From Linum tenue (Eukaryota > Streptophyta > Magnoliopsida > Malpighiales > Linaceae): a stretch of 64,000 nucleotides of DNA. This document shows, one piece after another, positions 32,403 to 43,503 of this stretch (positions are counted from its first letter, which is position 1; every line of letters begins with the position of its first letter). Made by a program: the position numbers and the translations under genes. The stretch is taken from the NCBI GenBank assembly GCA_946122785.1, contig CAMGYJ010000008.1:52338963-52402962 (forward strand). The letters run 5' to 3'. Below the pieces are notes generated by a model. That model saw only the letters and a program-made list of their open reading frames with translations. It had not been told where the DNA came from and ran no database searches.

Positions 32403-32946
32403 ATTTTAAGGAGTTGTTGACTTGGTCTTTTCCTTGTCTTTTAAGGATTGTGTTTTCCTTTTACTTTTCCTTTAAGGTTCTGTTTTCCTTTTAATTGTAG
32501 GATTTGGTTATTTGTTTGCTTTCTTTCTTAGTTTAGGATTGGATTTTCGTTGCCTATATAAGGAGGATGAGTCCCTCATTGTAATTCATTCTATTATCAA
32601 TCAACTTTCAAGTTTCAAGTTCAAACGAACTGGTTCTTTGTGCAAGCTTCTGTCGAGAGTGCTCCAGAGGTTTCACGTGTCTCTTATCAACTAGAGAACG
32701 CGTCTAGTTGTGGCGAGCTTCTACCCTATTTCAATTGCCCCTTTCCACGAGTTGGTGCTGTCCGATTGGTTTCATATACCAATTGCCCTTCATCACGGTT
32801 GGGATTGTCCGATTGATTCCGCATTATCTTTTATTTTTCGAGTTCAAGAAAGGAGACATTAGAAAATCATAAAAAGATCGTTGAAGCTGCGTACTTTGGT
32901 CATATAATCCGAGTTCGAGGGTTCTCTTCGGATTTGGATCATATCA
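32186..32946 (+). repeat. 3' LTR (LTR3) of the composite
   Basis: 761 bp, preceded by the purine tract CAAGAGGGAGGGAC and followed immediately by the CGGAA duplication. Confidence 0.93.
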
Positions 32947-33269
32947 CGGAAAGAAGAAGTAATCTCTCTTCTCATCAAAAGAGTTATGGCAGCCATCTAT
33001 TTATAGTAGTGAAACTGGAAGTTACCTTCCGAAGAGACACATCCTTTCACATAAAAGGTAGTTACCTTTCCCGAAAGGACACATCCTTTCACAGAAAAAA
33101 GGGAGTTACCTTTATGGAAAGACACTTCTTTTCACAAAATTCAAACGTTTAATTAATTAATTAAACTGTCAAAAGACTCCATCTTTATACTTTACTTCTC
33201 CATCAATGTCGTATTACAACTCTATTGACTAACTCTAACAGAAAATGTTGGCATTAGGTGTAATAAGTT

Positions 33270-33413
33270 TACCTTTAATGGGAGCATATCCGGAGGCTGA
33301 TTTGCAGATGACGATCCCTTCCCTTCAACGGCGACCGGAAAAGCTTCTTCCGGTTTTGGAATGTTTAGCTTCTTGTAAGTAGGTTTCGAGTAGTAGCCAC
33401 TGACCGACGACAA
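33270..33413 (-). pseudogene. Exon-like fragment, unknown gene
   Basis: A minus-strand frame gives SGYYSKPTYKKLNIPKPEEA and then FPVAVEGKGSSSANQPPDML, ending at a good donor (AAG|GTAAACTT near 33271). The composition and splice donor look like a real plant exon rather than TE sequence, but I see no start codon, acceptor or partner exons and do not recognise the family. Confidence 0.35.
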
Positions 33414-33550
33414 TGCATGTAAGCATATAATATAGTGAGTGACACGTTTGGTTATTCAACTCGCCGCATGCACTCTTCCTTTGTTCTATAATCATAGTGT
33501 ACTTCTTTCCCTCGGCTTCAGAAATATACGTGTTAACAAATATATGTGTT

Positions 33551-33675
33551 AGTTACGAATAAGGGCTTGGTCTAGTCATAATACCATTAATCTAGAACCT
33601 TGAGGTCTCAGGTTTGAATCCCTTAACTAGTATCTTAATCACAAAAATAATAAAACCTATATCACCCTTACAAAA
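33551..33675 (+). mobile_element. tRNA-derived SINE
   Basis: Pol III A-box-like TGGTCTAGTCAT at 33569 and B-box-like GGTTTGAATCC at 33611 are spaced as in a tRNA-derived promoter. The 125-bp unit ends in an A-rich tail and is flanked by the 13-bp direct repeat AAATATATGTGTT at 33538-33550 and 33676-33688. Confidence 0.75.
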
Positions 33676-33688
33676 AAATATATGTGTT

Positions 33689-35820
33689 GTTAATATTAGT
33701 GGATGTGATATTCGTTATCGAACATCTCCCAACAATTCAAATTATTGGAACTAACTGATTTTTTACATAGTATGTGTGTTAAATTTGTATGGAAAATAGG
33801 AGTTGTATTAAATTTGTTTTCATTTTGTATTGGGCACTGTTCACCGAATTTATTATACTATATACCAGTTTTATCATAACCTCTTTTTTCTCACATTCAG
33901 TTATTTATATTTAATTGTTGGTTTTACCCCTCCTAGATCCAACTTCACCATAAGATTCCCCCTAGTTAGCTATATGAATACTTTTTCATTTCACATTCTA
34001 AAAAGTATAACCCAAGTCTTCCATGATGACTGAGACAATACATAAAATTTATAGAGGAATAATAATTTCTTATATATCAATTAAATAAACATATTACTTA
34101 AGCCTGCAATGATAAAAGTTTGAAGGAGAATTACTAAATTATTAACTAACCTGTTGATGAGCTCATCAATTTTCATTGAACAAAAGTTTTGTAAAGTCGG
34201 TCCGGGACGAGGTGGTACTTGTGATATTTCGGCTTGGGAGTATTTTTTCATAACAATTTAATCAAATGTGATTATTTTTCTAAAATAATTCATTTTTTAT
34301 TAACTAAAATTTATTTTTTACTACCTACCATATAGATTGAACATCTCACCAATTTGCATGACACAAATTAGAACTTGCTGAAGATAAGTTAATCTTACAT
34401 ATTAGTATAATCGAATGTGAGACTTATATGTAACTTGATTTTATTAGTATACTACACATTGTGCAAGATTACGTAACACAGTGCTGTGACAATTATTATG
34501 TATCAATATAACAAATGTATTACGTAAGCCTTCCATAATAATTAAGAAACTAAGCAAATCTTATGAAAGTGTCTTACTCGAATTATTTTGTAAATTATTT
34601 TATTTCAACGAAATATTTAAATGAATTGATGAAATTTTATTAGAAAAAATTATTTTTTGCTTGTTAAATCAAAACAGCTAAATTGAGTTTATGATCGTTG
34701 TGCCACTTGGTGTAAAAAGATACAAGGTACTTAGTCAAATTATTGTGCTAATTACTAAAGTTACTCGATGTAGCTATGTTCCTTGGGGTGGAAGAGCGAT
34801 TCCTTGAAGATTAAAGAAACAAGTTATGACATAAACCATTAGACATACAAAATGAAAATTTCTAGAATGAAGAAAAGTGGCCAAGCATTGAGAATTCTTC
34901 TCATTGAAATGATTATACTATTGTTACATGAAGTTAGGTTGAAGTTAAGAAGAGTTGTAGCCTTTTAAAATATATATAAAATTACATGTAAATTTTGTAC
35001 AAATTCAGGAATTATAATAGTCGGTAAGTCTTTAACCCCTTCCCCAATCGCGACAAATCAAATCTAAATAGAGTAACCAAACATTGAGAATTCTTCTCAT
35101 TGAATCAAAACGAAACAAATACAAATTAATCAAATGAAAAATGATCAAAACCCCAAAATAATTTGGTTGCTAAGATCAAACATCAGAAAGCAAAATCAAA
35201 TCCCAAGAAGCAAAGAATTAAAGGCATGTTTGGAGGTTGTAATTCGTACAATTGATGTATTCTATCAATAAGTGCATTGCAAAATCAAATTCGAGTCATT
35301 CACGTTATCGGGTTATGCTCCGGTTCGGTTCTGACAATATTGGTATCAACCCTTTGATTATTGTTGTTTTTATTATTATCCAGATAGTGGCAAATGGGCT
35401 TATGAAACAAGCTCAGAGGCCCAATCCAAAACGCCCTCGATTGGTACACCTTCACGAAGAAGGCTGCAACGGTAGTCCATAATGTGAAGTCTTTCCCGAG
35501 CTAATTTAGGATTTCAAAGGTAACGAAGAACGAGAAGAAGGAAATCATATATGCTGAACAGCTGAAGGAAAGAAGAAGACGATGGAAAAGAGAACTGATC
35601 GTCTTCTCTAATGAGCATCCACTTACACATTCAGTGGGCCTGGTTTATTAACGAGTCCATTGACTCAAGCTCAAATTTAAGAAGAAACAAACTGGGCCGC
35701 AAACATCAATTACAAGCCTTAAGCTTTTTAGTCTTTGTTCTTTCAATTATGTTGAAAGATGAAAGCTTTAATGGCTCTGTTTCTTTTGCTGACCCAGAAC
35801 TGAAAATGAAGAACAGAGTA
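33689..35820. other. AT-rich noncoding stretch
   Basis: No gene, RNA or bounded element could be supported on either strand. Short frames (for example 35252-35482 and 35611-35823) lack family features. Confidence 0.5.
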
Positions 35821-36105
35821 TGAACACAGAGGTACTGAGGCAGCGGGAAAAGTAAAATGGCACAGGAAATTTTAACGTGGTTCACCAATAAGGGTTACTC
35901 CACTAATTCTAGGAGACTCTTTTTATTGGTTTCAATCAAACGAACCAAACAAGAAAGGTGTAAAAAGACTCGACGAAAGGGACAGAACAGAACATAAGAA
36001 AGAAATCCTGGACCCCAAACCCAGATCTGTTACAACCTTTAACGACTTAAAACCTCTACCTCTAAGCTCGTTAACCACTTTGTAAACCCAAGCCCTCTAC
36101 CACTC
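35821..36105. other. Possible copia-type LTR remnant
   Basis: AATTTTAACGTGGTTCACC at 35870 followed by GGGTTACTCCAC is a phrase often seen in plant copia LTRs near their 3' end. No termini, PBS or coding sequence accompany it. Confidence 0.35.
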
Positions 36106-37600
36106 ACGATTTCTAATTTCCTTCCTAATGAAGAAGTGCAGCAACGGCCAAAAGCTATATATATATATATGGATACGACTCGTATGCTCCTGACGCATAG
36201 CATGCTCCAAGTTTTCAGATCGTTGATATAATCTAACAGCTAATATTAATTATATATTTAATAATAATTATGATTACAAAATACCCCCTTCAAATAATTA
36301 TATGTGCTATGAAGTTCCCAAACAATAATTATCATCATGTTTGCTCGTATGATACCTTATTTTGTAGAGTTCTTTTATTCAACCCCAAAATTTATACAAT
36401 TGATAAAAACAAATTCTCCATTAAAATTTGGCTGGAATGGTTTATGAATCAAAACTTCATTCTCATCATCCATCAAAGGTCATCGTCATCATCAAAGAAA
36501 CCCCAATTACTACCTACCTTTAATTAAACCCATTACAGCTTGATTCTCAAATATGCCGATAAACAAATGCTGATTGAATGCTCCGCTTGGATTTTGGAAT
36601 TCCGGGGGACGCGCATGAGTTAGAGCTGATCTCCATCAATGCAAAGCAGGGGCTGCTGGTGAATTTGCTGTTGCGGCTGCAGCTACGACACCCGAGCTCC
36701 GGCGGAGAGGGGGTTCAGTTGGTAAGGATTTAATTACGAGCCTAGGGTAGAATTCAATCGTGGCGGCGGTGGGGTTTAATGTGTTTGACTGGAAAGGGAA
36801 GAGGATTGATCCGTCGATTGTTCTGAAGCTTGCAAGGAGGAAGGGGATTTCGCTTGGATTTCTCTTGGATGTCGGTCTCTACGGAACGTGGGGTTGCCAG
36901 AGACGGTGGTGCGATTACAGTGACGTCTGCGATTGGGATGGTGATTTAGGGTCGCGGGAGAAGAGAGACAGTGTCGGGATTACGGTGGTGACGACAACGA
37001 CTAGGATGGTAATGTCAAATGTGGGGTTACCGGAGAAGAGATTCGGTGATTGGATAAGCGTGTACCAGACTGCTACCCTTTTGCTGACGAATCGGAATTA
37101 GTTGATGGTGTACGACGACGAATAAGCTTTGGAAATTAACAATGACAGAGGCTGGAGCTCGTGTCTCGTCAGCGGAATTATCTTCGCCAGAGTTCAAAAA
37201 CAAAACTGAGAAACTTCAGATGCAGGAGGAGATGGTGGGGAAGAAGAGTCATGACAAACGAATTGCATGGATATATAAAATTTCAAAAATAAAAATTTGG
37301 GGTTGAAAACTATAATTGAAATAACTCGTGTGATTTACTATAAAAAGTAATGACAAAACTTTTTTGGGGACTATTGTGTATGTATAAAATGTTAACAGGT
37401 TCAAACAGGAATTGTAATTACAAATAAATAAATAATTTTATTAGAATTAATAATGATCATTAGATTAGATCAACGGTGCAAAAAATCCGGAACATACTAT
37501 GCGTCAGAAGCATACGAGATTACGAGTGTGACCCATATATATGTATAGCTTTTGACCGTTGCTGCACTTCCTCATAAGGAAGGAAATTCGAAATCGAATT
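36106..37600. mobile_element. Pack-MULE-like element
   Basis: Inverted repeats of about 145 bp with roughly 80% identity by eye lie at 36106-36250 and 37440-37600 (shared blocks AATTTCCTTCC, AAGTGCAGCAACGG, CTGACGCATAG). The interior carries a piece of a host coding sequence. Long TIRs plus a captured gene fragment define Pack-MULEs. I could not fix a 9-bp TSD. Confidence 0.65.
36575..37110 (+). pseudogene. Captured fragment of a molybdenum cofactor sulfurase-like (PLP transferase) gene
   Basis: Plus-strand frames read LELISINAKQGLLVNLLLRL, then LRHPSSGGEGVQLV, then AVGFNVFDWKGKRIDPSIVL and KLARRKGISLGFLLDVGLYG. This matches the order seen in plant MOCOS-like class V aminotransferase-fold proteins (ISTRxRYLINWLV, LxHP, AFNVFDWKG, LVQKLADRxxISL). 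Later text, GSREKRDSVGITVVTTTTRM, resembles their C-terminal VVTAALG stretch. The piece is frame-broken and lacks the PLP lysine region, so it is not functional. Recognition is from memory of the family. Confidence 0.6.
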
Positions 37601-37897
37601 TCTGATGAGCTAATACCTTCCTTTTCTTTTCATTTTCCATTTTTAGCAACGCTGATTGTGCAATCACTGATTTCGTCCAACACACAAGACCAACCCAGAC
37701 GTGTTGCTAACCTACTATTTACAGGAGGCTTGAAACTTGGCGTTTCTAAAGCAAAATTCGGTCGAAGAAGCAAATCGTGTGGACCAAAAGGCCACTAAAT
37801 CATATCTGCCCGAAGAACTCAGTTACTTCATCAACCAGACCAGTTTCACGAACACTCTCGACCACAACTTGGTTCCAATTTTTGTTGGAGAAGTTGG
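37601..37897. other. Unique sequence between Pack-MULE and hAT MITE
   Basis: A short noncoding flank that continues at 38541 after the hAT insertion. No gene is recognised. Confidence 0.4.
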
Positions 37898-38540
37898 TAG
37901 GGCTGGGATGCGGGCGGATAACCTCCGAGTTGGGCTGACCCACTCGCATTTGACACAAATTTTATTATGTGGGTGGGTGACGGGTTGTACTAAGAGCCAT
38001 TTGTCATGTGGCCGATGGGTTGTGGGCGGGTAACAGCAAAAAGAACAAAGTCGTTGGCGCTGGAGAGGAAGAGTGGAGACATTAGACAGAAACTAGGGCG
38101 CTCCTAGAGATTGATCGTCAAGTCAATTTTCCAAATAGCGATCCTCTCTTCTTCCCTTTATATTTCCTCTAATTCTTGTGCCTAGATCACCTCTCTTTCC
38201 TCCTTTAAATTATTTTCCTTAGTTCCTTGTACTTGATAATCATCTTCATCCGTAGAAAACTACTCCATAATAGAATTTCTATCCAATTTCAGAACTAATA
38301 CAACATTTCCCCCTTATTCCATCTTCTTGTTTCCACCCGATAACACTCTCCACCGATTCTCATGTCAATTTGACTCCTTTATATTATGTACATTGTGATG
38401 TGGGTGAAACCGCAAATCCACCCGCATCATCCACCATCCGCCCGACCCAACCCGGGACTAAATGTGGGTGGGTGGTGGGTTAAAAATTACCAATCCGTTT
38501 ATGATCAAAATCCGCCCGACCTACCCATTGCCCACCTCTA
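37898..38540. mobile_element. hAT MITE copy A with 8-bp TSD
   Basis: A 643-bp element starts TAGGGCTGGGATGCGGG and ends CATTGCCCACCTCTA, with GAAGTTGG at 37890-37897 and 38541-38548. It is a second copy of the element at 46416-47119, sharing GTGGGTGGGT-rich ends and a common interior. Confidence 0.92.
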
Positions 38541-38670
38541 GAAGTTGGAACAGACCAAAGAAAGAAGTAGGACTAAATCCAAAGATATATTAACTTTAGC
38601 GGGTAATTAGCATATATGGTCACAAACCTTTACACATTGTACAAAATGGTCAGAAATCTTTAATTTTGCA

Positions 38671-38908
38671 CGTTTCAATATCATATGTTGGGACTAATAA
38701 CAAAAAATTAATTCCGTCCATCTTCATCCAAAATACCATTACTTTTGTCCAGTCAACATGCTACATCAATTAAGATATTAATAAAAAAATTAATGACAAA
38801 CCCAATTGAACTAATAACCCAACCGAAAACCCTAATTCTATACCCAACCATCTGAATTCTTTGAGACAAAAACACTCTTTCATTTTCCTCTGCCCAGAGC
38901 GATTCAGC
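38671..38908. repeat. Left inverted arm of large MULE
   Basis: It pairs with 47301-47537 over about 238 bp, beginning CGTTTCAATATCATATG and ending AGAGCGATTCAGC. The G-rich start GGGTAATTAGCATATATGGTCAC about 60 bp further out (38611) has no partner on the right, so the right arm seems truncated. Confidence 0.75.
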
Positions 38909-39793
38909 TCTTCCGCGTCACCCCACACACGACACCATTGTTCTTGACAACTATGCTTTCTCTATCCAAGTATCCATATGACCATATCCTTTATCAGTAC
39001 AATAATATCAAAATCAACCAGCACCAGCAGTCAGCAAAGTAATCTGAGCTTCAAACACACAAAGGAAACAGGTCCCCAAGGCACCATCCTCTTCTTTACC
39101 GCGGTCGTACAGCTTAGACGTTTTCTCCTGCCAGCTCCTCCTGTCCATTTCTGCCAACGATCGCCGCCACACCGACGGTATTTTCGTCAATTTCAATGCC
39201 CAATTTGCCCACGACGACGATGACGAACTCAATCCTTCTGTCGTCTTCAGTCTCCGAGCGAACCAGCTGCCCTCGAATTTATCATATTGCAGTTGGCAGC
39301 GGAATCCCCAAACCAAAACCACAATGCCCGGCCCTGTCCTGCTCAGGCAATTTTATCACCGCACGTCGTACGGATCTCATTATTGGGCGGCGAGTTTGGG
39401 GAGCTGCAGACCGACGTCGTTGTGTTCCACGGGTAAGATACCGAGAAGCGTGTCGTCGTCTGCGAGCACGGCGGGTGGCCCTTGTCACTGGCCGACCCAA
39501 GATTGCTGAAGAGGAGTGTCGCCTAATGAAGGTGTACCAGCTATAATTATTAAAGGGGCTTGCTATTTGCCGCCAACTAAAAAAAAAAAAGTATATATGT
39601 ACATCTTTGGTTAAAAACTTTCACAATCTACAACATATTCAACTTTCAGAAACGTATTGAATAAAAAAAAATCGACGCTCGCCGGAAAAGTCGTCGGAAA
39701 ACCATCGGGAAAGCCCATCCTCGACGTAAACTGCGGACACGCATCCATGAATCATCACTAAGCAGGTGCGTCAATTTTTTTGTAGTTTCGAAC

Positions 39794-40012
39794 AATTTTT
39801 CCGACGATTTGCAACGAACAGAGGGTGGGCCGAAAATTTCCGGCGGCCGGAACCTGGCCGGGCCGACGGAAATCGGTGGCCGGAGCCAGGCGGAGCCGAA
39901 AAATATTTTCGGCCCGGCGAGGCTCCGGCCTCCGTTTTCCTTCGGCCCGGCCAGGTTCCGGCCGCCGGAAATTTTTGGCACACCCTGTTCGTTGCAAATC
40001 GTCGGAAAAATT
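39794..40012. repeat. GC-rich fold-back, ~72-bp arms
   Basis: 39794-39865 and 39942-40012 are inverted repeats (AATTTTTCCGACGATTTGC at the outer edge, GGCCGGGCCGA inward). It lies about 130 bp upstream of the transposase start, where MULE subterminal and promoter sequence is expected. Confidence 0.85.
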
Positions 40013-40144
40013 CAATTTTAGGAGTTGAATTTAGCGTTTAGGAGTTGAATTTAGAGTTTAGGAGTTGAATTTAGCGGTTAAGAGTTGAAATTAGCGTTTA
40101 GGTTCACAAGAATATTGATGTGTTATATTGTAATTGTAGGAAAA

Positions 40145-42962
40145 ATGTCAGAGTGGTTCCCGGCCGATCATGATTACACAGCAGAATTTGAGAATGGGAT
40201 CCATTATGCAAGTGTGGAGTTAGCTGAGTTAGCTGCAAAAGCAATCGCTCAGGAGTGTGGGTTCTTTATTGTTAGAGGAGCATGGAAACCGAATACTGCT
40301 GGACTACATCCTGTTACTGCACTCTGTATGTATTGCGACAGAAGCAGTAGGATCGTTAAGTCTTATAAACCAGACCCTACGAAGGAGACGCGTGGGAATA
40401 TTAGTTCGAAGGGTACTGGTTGCCAGTTTCAGATATGTATTAAGAAAGTATGGCAAAAGGATGGTCCAAACACATGGGTCCTAGTGGGAGTGACAATTCG
40501 TGAAACCGGAGCTAATAGAGGGTTTCACAACCATGAAAAGGTGTTGTATCCAGAACATCACCGACACAACAAACAGTTTAGTGAGGCTGAAAAAGAGAGG
40601 TTAAGATTAATGAGGAAGGCGGGGGTGAGACCAAATCAGCAGAAAACGACACTCAATACTGAAGGGGGTGTGAGTCATGATATCAAACAGATGTACAACA
40701 TTAAATTACAAGAACAGATTGGATGAGATGGGTGAAATGGATGCGATACAGTTTGCGCTTCATGGAGCTGAACAACGTGGGTACCATATCTGTTTGCAAA
40801 AGGACTCTAATAATGTGCTCACTAATCTGTTTTTTGCGCACCCGACGTCCATTCAGATGTTGCATGCATGGCCGTACGTCATCATCATTGACTCGACCTA
40901 CAAGACGAATAGGTATGGCTGGCCATGGGTTGAGATTATTGGGGTTACTCCAGTCAAGAAGAATTTCAACATTGCATGTGCAATTATTAAGCAGGAAACA
41001 AAGGAAACATATGAGTGGGTGCTGCGATGTATTAAAGGGTTGCTCGGTGATACGGTTCCGAATGTCATTGTGACAGACAAAGAAGGTGGTCTGCTTGCTT
41101 CTATGCCCCTGGTCTTCCCTCTCCCACATACTGTCCACCTACTATGTTTATGGCACGTCAACAACTGTGTGAAGCAAAAGTTTGAGCAATTACTGGGTGG
41201 AATTTCAAAAAGAGAGGTAGCAGAAGCGGTATGGAAGAAATATTTCGACAAAGCTGCATGGAGTTGGACTCAGGAGGGTTTTCTTCAAAAGATTAATCAG
41301 TTTGAGAGGGTCTGGACACAGAAGAACATAAAAATGGTTGACTACGTGCGAGGTGAGTGGTTGCCTTGTTAGACAATGTGGGCAAAGTGCTATACGAACC
41401 ATGTGTTTCATCTTGGTAACACGAGCTCGAATAGAGTTGAGTAATCTCACTCTTCATTCAAGAGTTTCCTTGTGTCTGGTAGAGGAGCGATTGGCACTTG
41501 TTTTGCGAAGAACCACAACTACATGGAACATCAGTTTCTAGAAGTGGTGAATGAGCTGCACAAGTCACTTAACCGCAATCTGAGTAGGGCAATTGAGCCT
41601 CCGTGCACGTTTTTGAGGAGGGTCGTTAGTTGTGAGGCAATCAAACTGATGTTAGATGGGGCAGCGGAGTTGAAGGACCGTTGTGCGTGTCATTTTCAGA
41701 TGACACATGGGCTCAAGTGTGCTTGCCAGGTTGTTCAAGCTAAGGAAGAAGGACGTCAATTCTATGCTCAAGAGTTGCATGTATTTTGGCGGACTTTGGA
41801 TTATAAAAACCCCCCACGTCAACAACAAGTCAATGATGAAATTGAGCTTCAACGAGAACACTTTAGGCGTCTTACTGTTGAGGTGGAAGAAAGAGGTCCT
41901 GAAGTAGTGAGACAAGCAAGAGATGCCCTATTCTATGGGCTTCACCCAGCAGAGGACAATGTGAGGGAACCGGAAGTGAATGAGAATAAGAGAGGACGGC
42001 CTCGAACAAGCACCAGTCGTATTCGTTCATATTATGAGCGGTCTCGTTCGAGGAGTACTGGGCCTGGTTCGAGTGGAGGCAGGGGGCGATCGAGTGGAGG
42101 CAGATCCCGATCGAGTGGAGGTGAATCCGACGAGCATGATACAAGTGAGTAATTGGTTAAATATTGTAGTCCATCTAGTAGTAATTGGTTTATGTTTGTA
42201 AATTTTGTCCAAGTAATTTTGACTGTTTGGTATATTTTTGTAGATTACTCATCCCAGAGCCCCCCAGGGCAATATTCTTACCCTTACATCGATGAGCTTT
42301 TTCCAGAGTTTGTTCGACCTTTGTTGGTAGGCGATTTCAACCCTAGTCCAGACGGCCATTGTGGTTTTAGGGCACTTTCTCATTGTATTTATGGGGATGA
42401 TAGTCACTATCTGCTCATGAGATCGACGATTGTCCAAGAAATCCAACAACATTTCTGGAAGTACGAGAACTTGTATAATGGTGGTCCACTAGCTCACATT
42501 GACCGCATCAATTGGCTCGAGGAGGGTTCCGCACCAATGGGGCGATGGATGGATTCTGAGGACTTGTTCGTGTTTGCCACCATCTACAACATCGCAGTCA
42601 TGGTCTTCACATACCAGGTGTTTGATGTCAATAATGCAAACCGTCCACTACCCAACCGCTACGATGATGCCTATACTGTATTGCCTATTGATGCAGACCC
42701 AGGTACTTTGCCACCAACCATGTTCTTATCACTGCACTATGTGAACAACCACTACATTCGATTGTACTTCAACCAGGATCAGTTTCCCATACCCCCTTTG
42801 CATCCACTTTGGCATGGGCTAGCAAGTCCTAATGTGGCGGGATGGGAAGTTATTCTCGAGGTTGGACAAAATTTGTTTGCGAGTCTTGGTGGTCGGCAGC
42901 GAGCCAGGCAGAGAGACCCCCGAAGAGCTAGGGGAAGGGGTAGGGGTAGGAGCAATGCATAG
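40145..42962 (+). pseudogene. MULE transposase fused to an OTU-like cysteine protease
   Basis: From ATG 40145 the order is a FAR1/WRKY-GCM-like zinc module (CMYCDRS ... CQFQI ... HNHE), the MULE transposase domain with DDE-type acids (IIIDSTYKTNRY with D at 40890, VIVTDKEGG with D at 41076) and LCLWHVN. A SWIM-like finger (CACHFQMTHGLKCAC) and an Arg/Ser-rich linker follow. A 99-bp GT-AG intron (42145-42243) then joins in frame to an OTU domain (DGHCGFRA with Cys at 42360, His at 42750 in NNHYIRLYF), which ends in an RGRGRGRS tail. One extra base near 40703 and in-frame stops at 41370 and 41442 break the transposase part; the OTU part is uninterrupted. ULP1-type proteases are known in Kaonashi MULEs, while an OTU-type partner is less familiar to me. 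Confidence 0.82.
42145..42243 (+). other. Intron joining transposase and OTU exons
   Basis: Donor ACAA|GTGAGTAA and acceptor ATATTTTTGTAG|ATTAC keep one frame from the transposase linker into the OTU domain. Without splicing the first frame stops eight bases into the intron, at TAA 42150-42152. Confidence 0.7.
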
Positions 42963-43503
42963 TGTTGCGATGCTCTATTTATATGTTGTTGTTTTCTAGT
43001 TGTATTTTAAATGGCTCTAGTGTCATTATGAACTTATGGATTTCATTATGGATTTCATTATCTACCCTCGATGTTTTAATCATGAGTGTGCAAACATCCG
43101 ATCCAAACATAAGTAGTCAAACATCCGATCTAAACATAAACATGGAAACATGCAGTCTAAACATAAACATCTGATCCAAACATACATAAGTAGTCAAACA
43201 TCCGATCTAAACATAAATATGCAAACATGCAGTCTAAACATAAACATCCGATCTAAACATCAAAACAACTAAAAATCGGGGAGGGGGGAGTCCCTAGGAG
43301 ACCCAGTACTCAGTCCACACATCCTGCACTCCGTGCAGTGCCCTGTAGGCTCGTCGAGAATGCTCAAGAAACTCCTCCTCGGTCCCTGCTGCTGCTCGAA
43401 CTGCAGGTGCAAACGTGTACAAAAGGTCTCGAGCACGCTGCACAAAAAAAAACAATAACAATTGTTAGTTTCACGCTAAGTATATTTATAATAGAGTAAC
43501 GGT
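42963..43503. other. Convergent 3' region between OTU-transposase and PMD genes
   Basis: Noncoding, with an irregular short repeat at 43090-43265 (ATCCGATC(T/C)AAACATAAAC variants, about 20-30 bp apart). It presumably holds the 3' ends of both genes. Confidence 0.6.

Larger units (their letters stand above)
21152..32946 (+). mobile_element. Three-LTR composite CRM-like chromovirus (Ty3/gypsy)
   Basis: Three 761-bp LTRs occur at 21152-21912, 29919-30679 and 32186-32946. The outermost pair is flanked by the 5-bp duplication CGGAA (21147-21151 and 32947-32951), which proves that LTR1 and LTR3 bound a single insertion. Between them lie gag-pol (22046-25634), a nested non-autonomous LTR element (25640-29007), the integrase end (29013-30135), LTR2, four 154-bp tandem repeats and a second copy of the integrase end. 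Domain order PR-RT-RH-INT gives Ty3/gypsy. The zinc-knuckle context, the integrase tail and its run-on into the LTR suggest the CRM clade. Confidence 0.88.
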
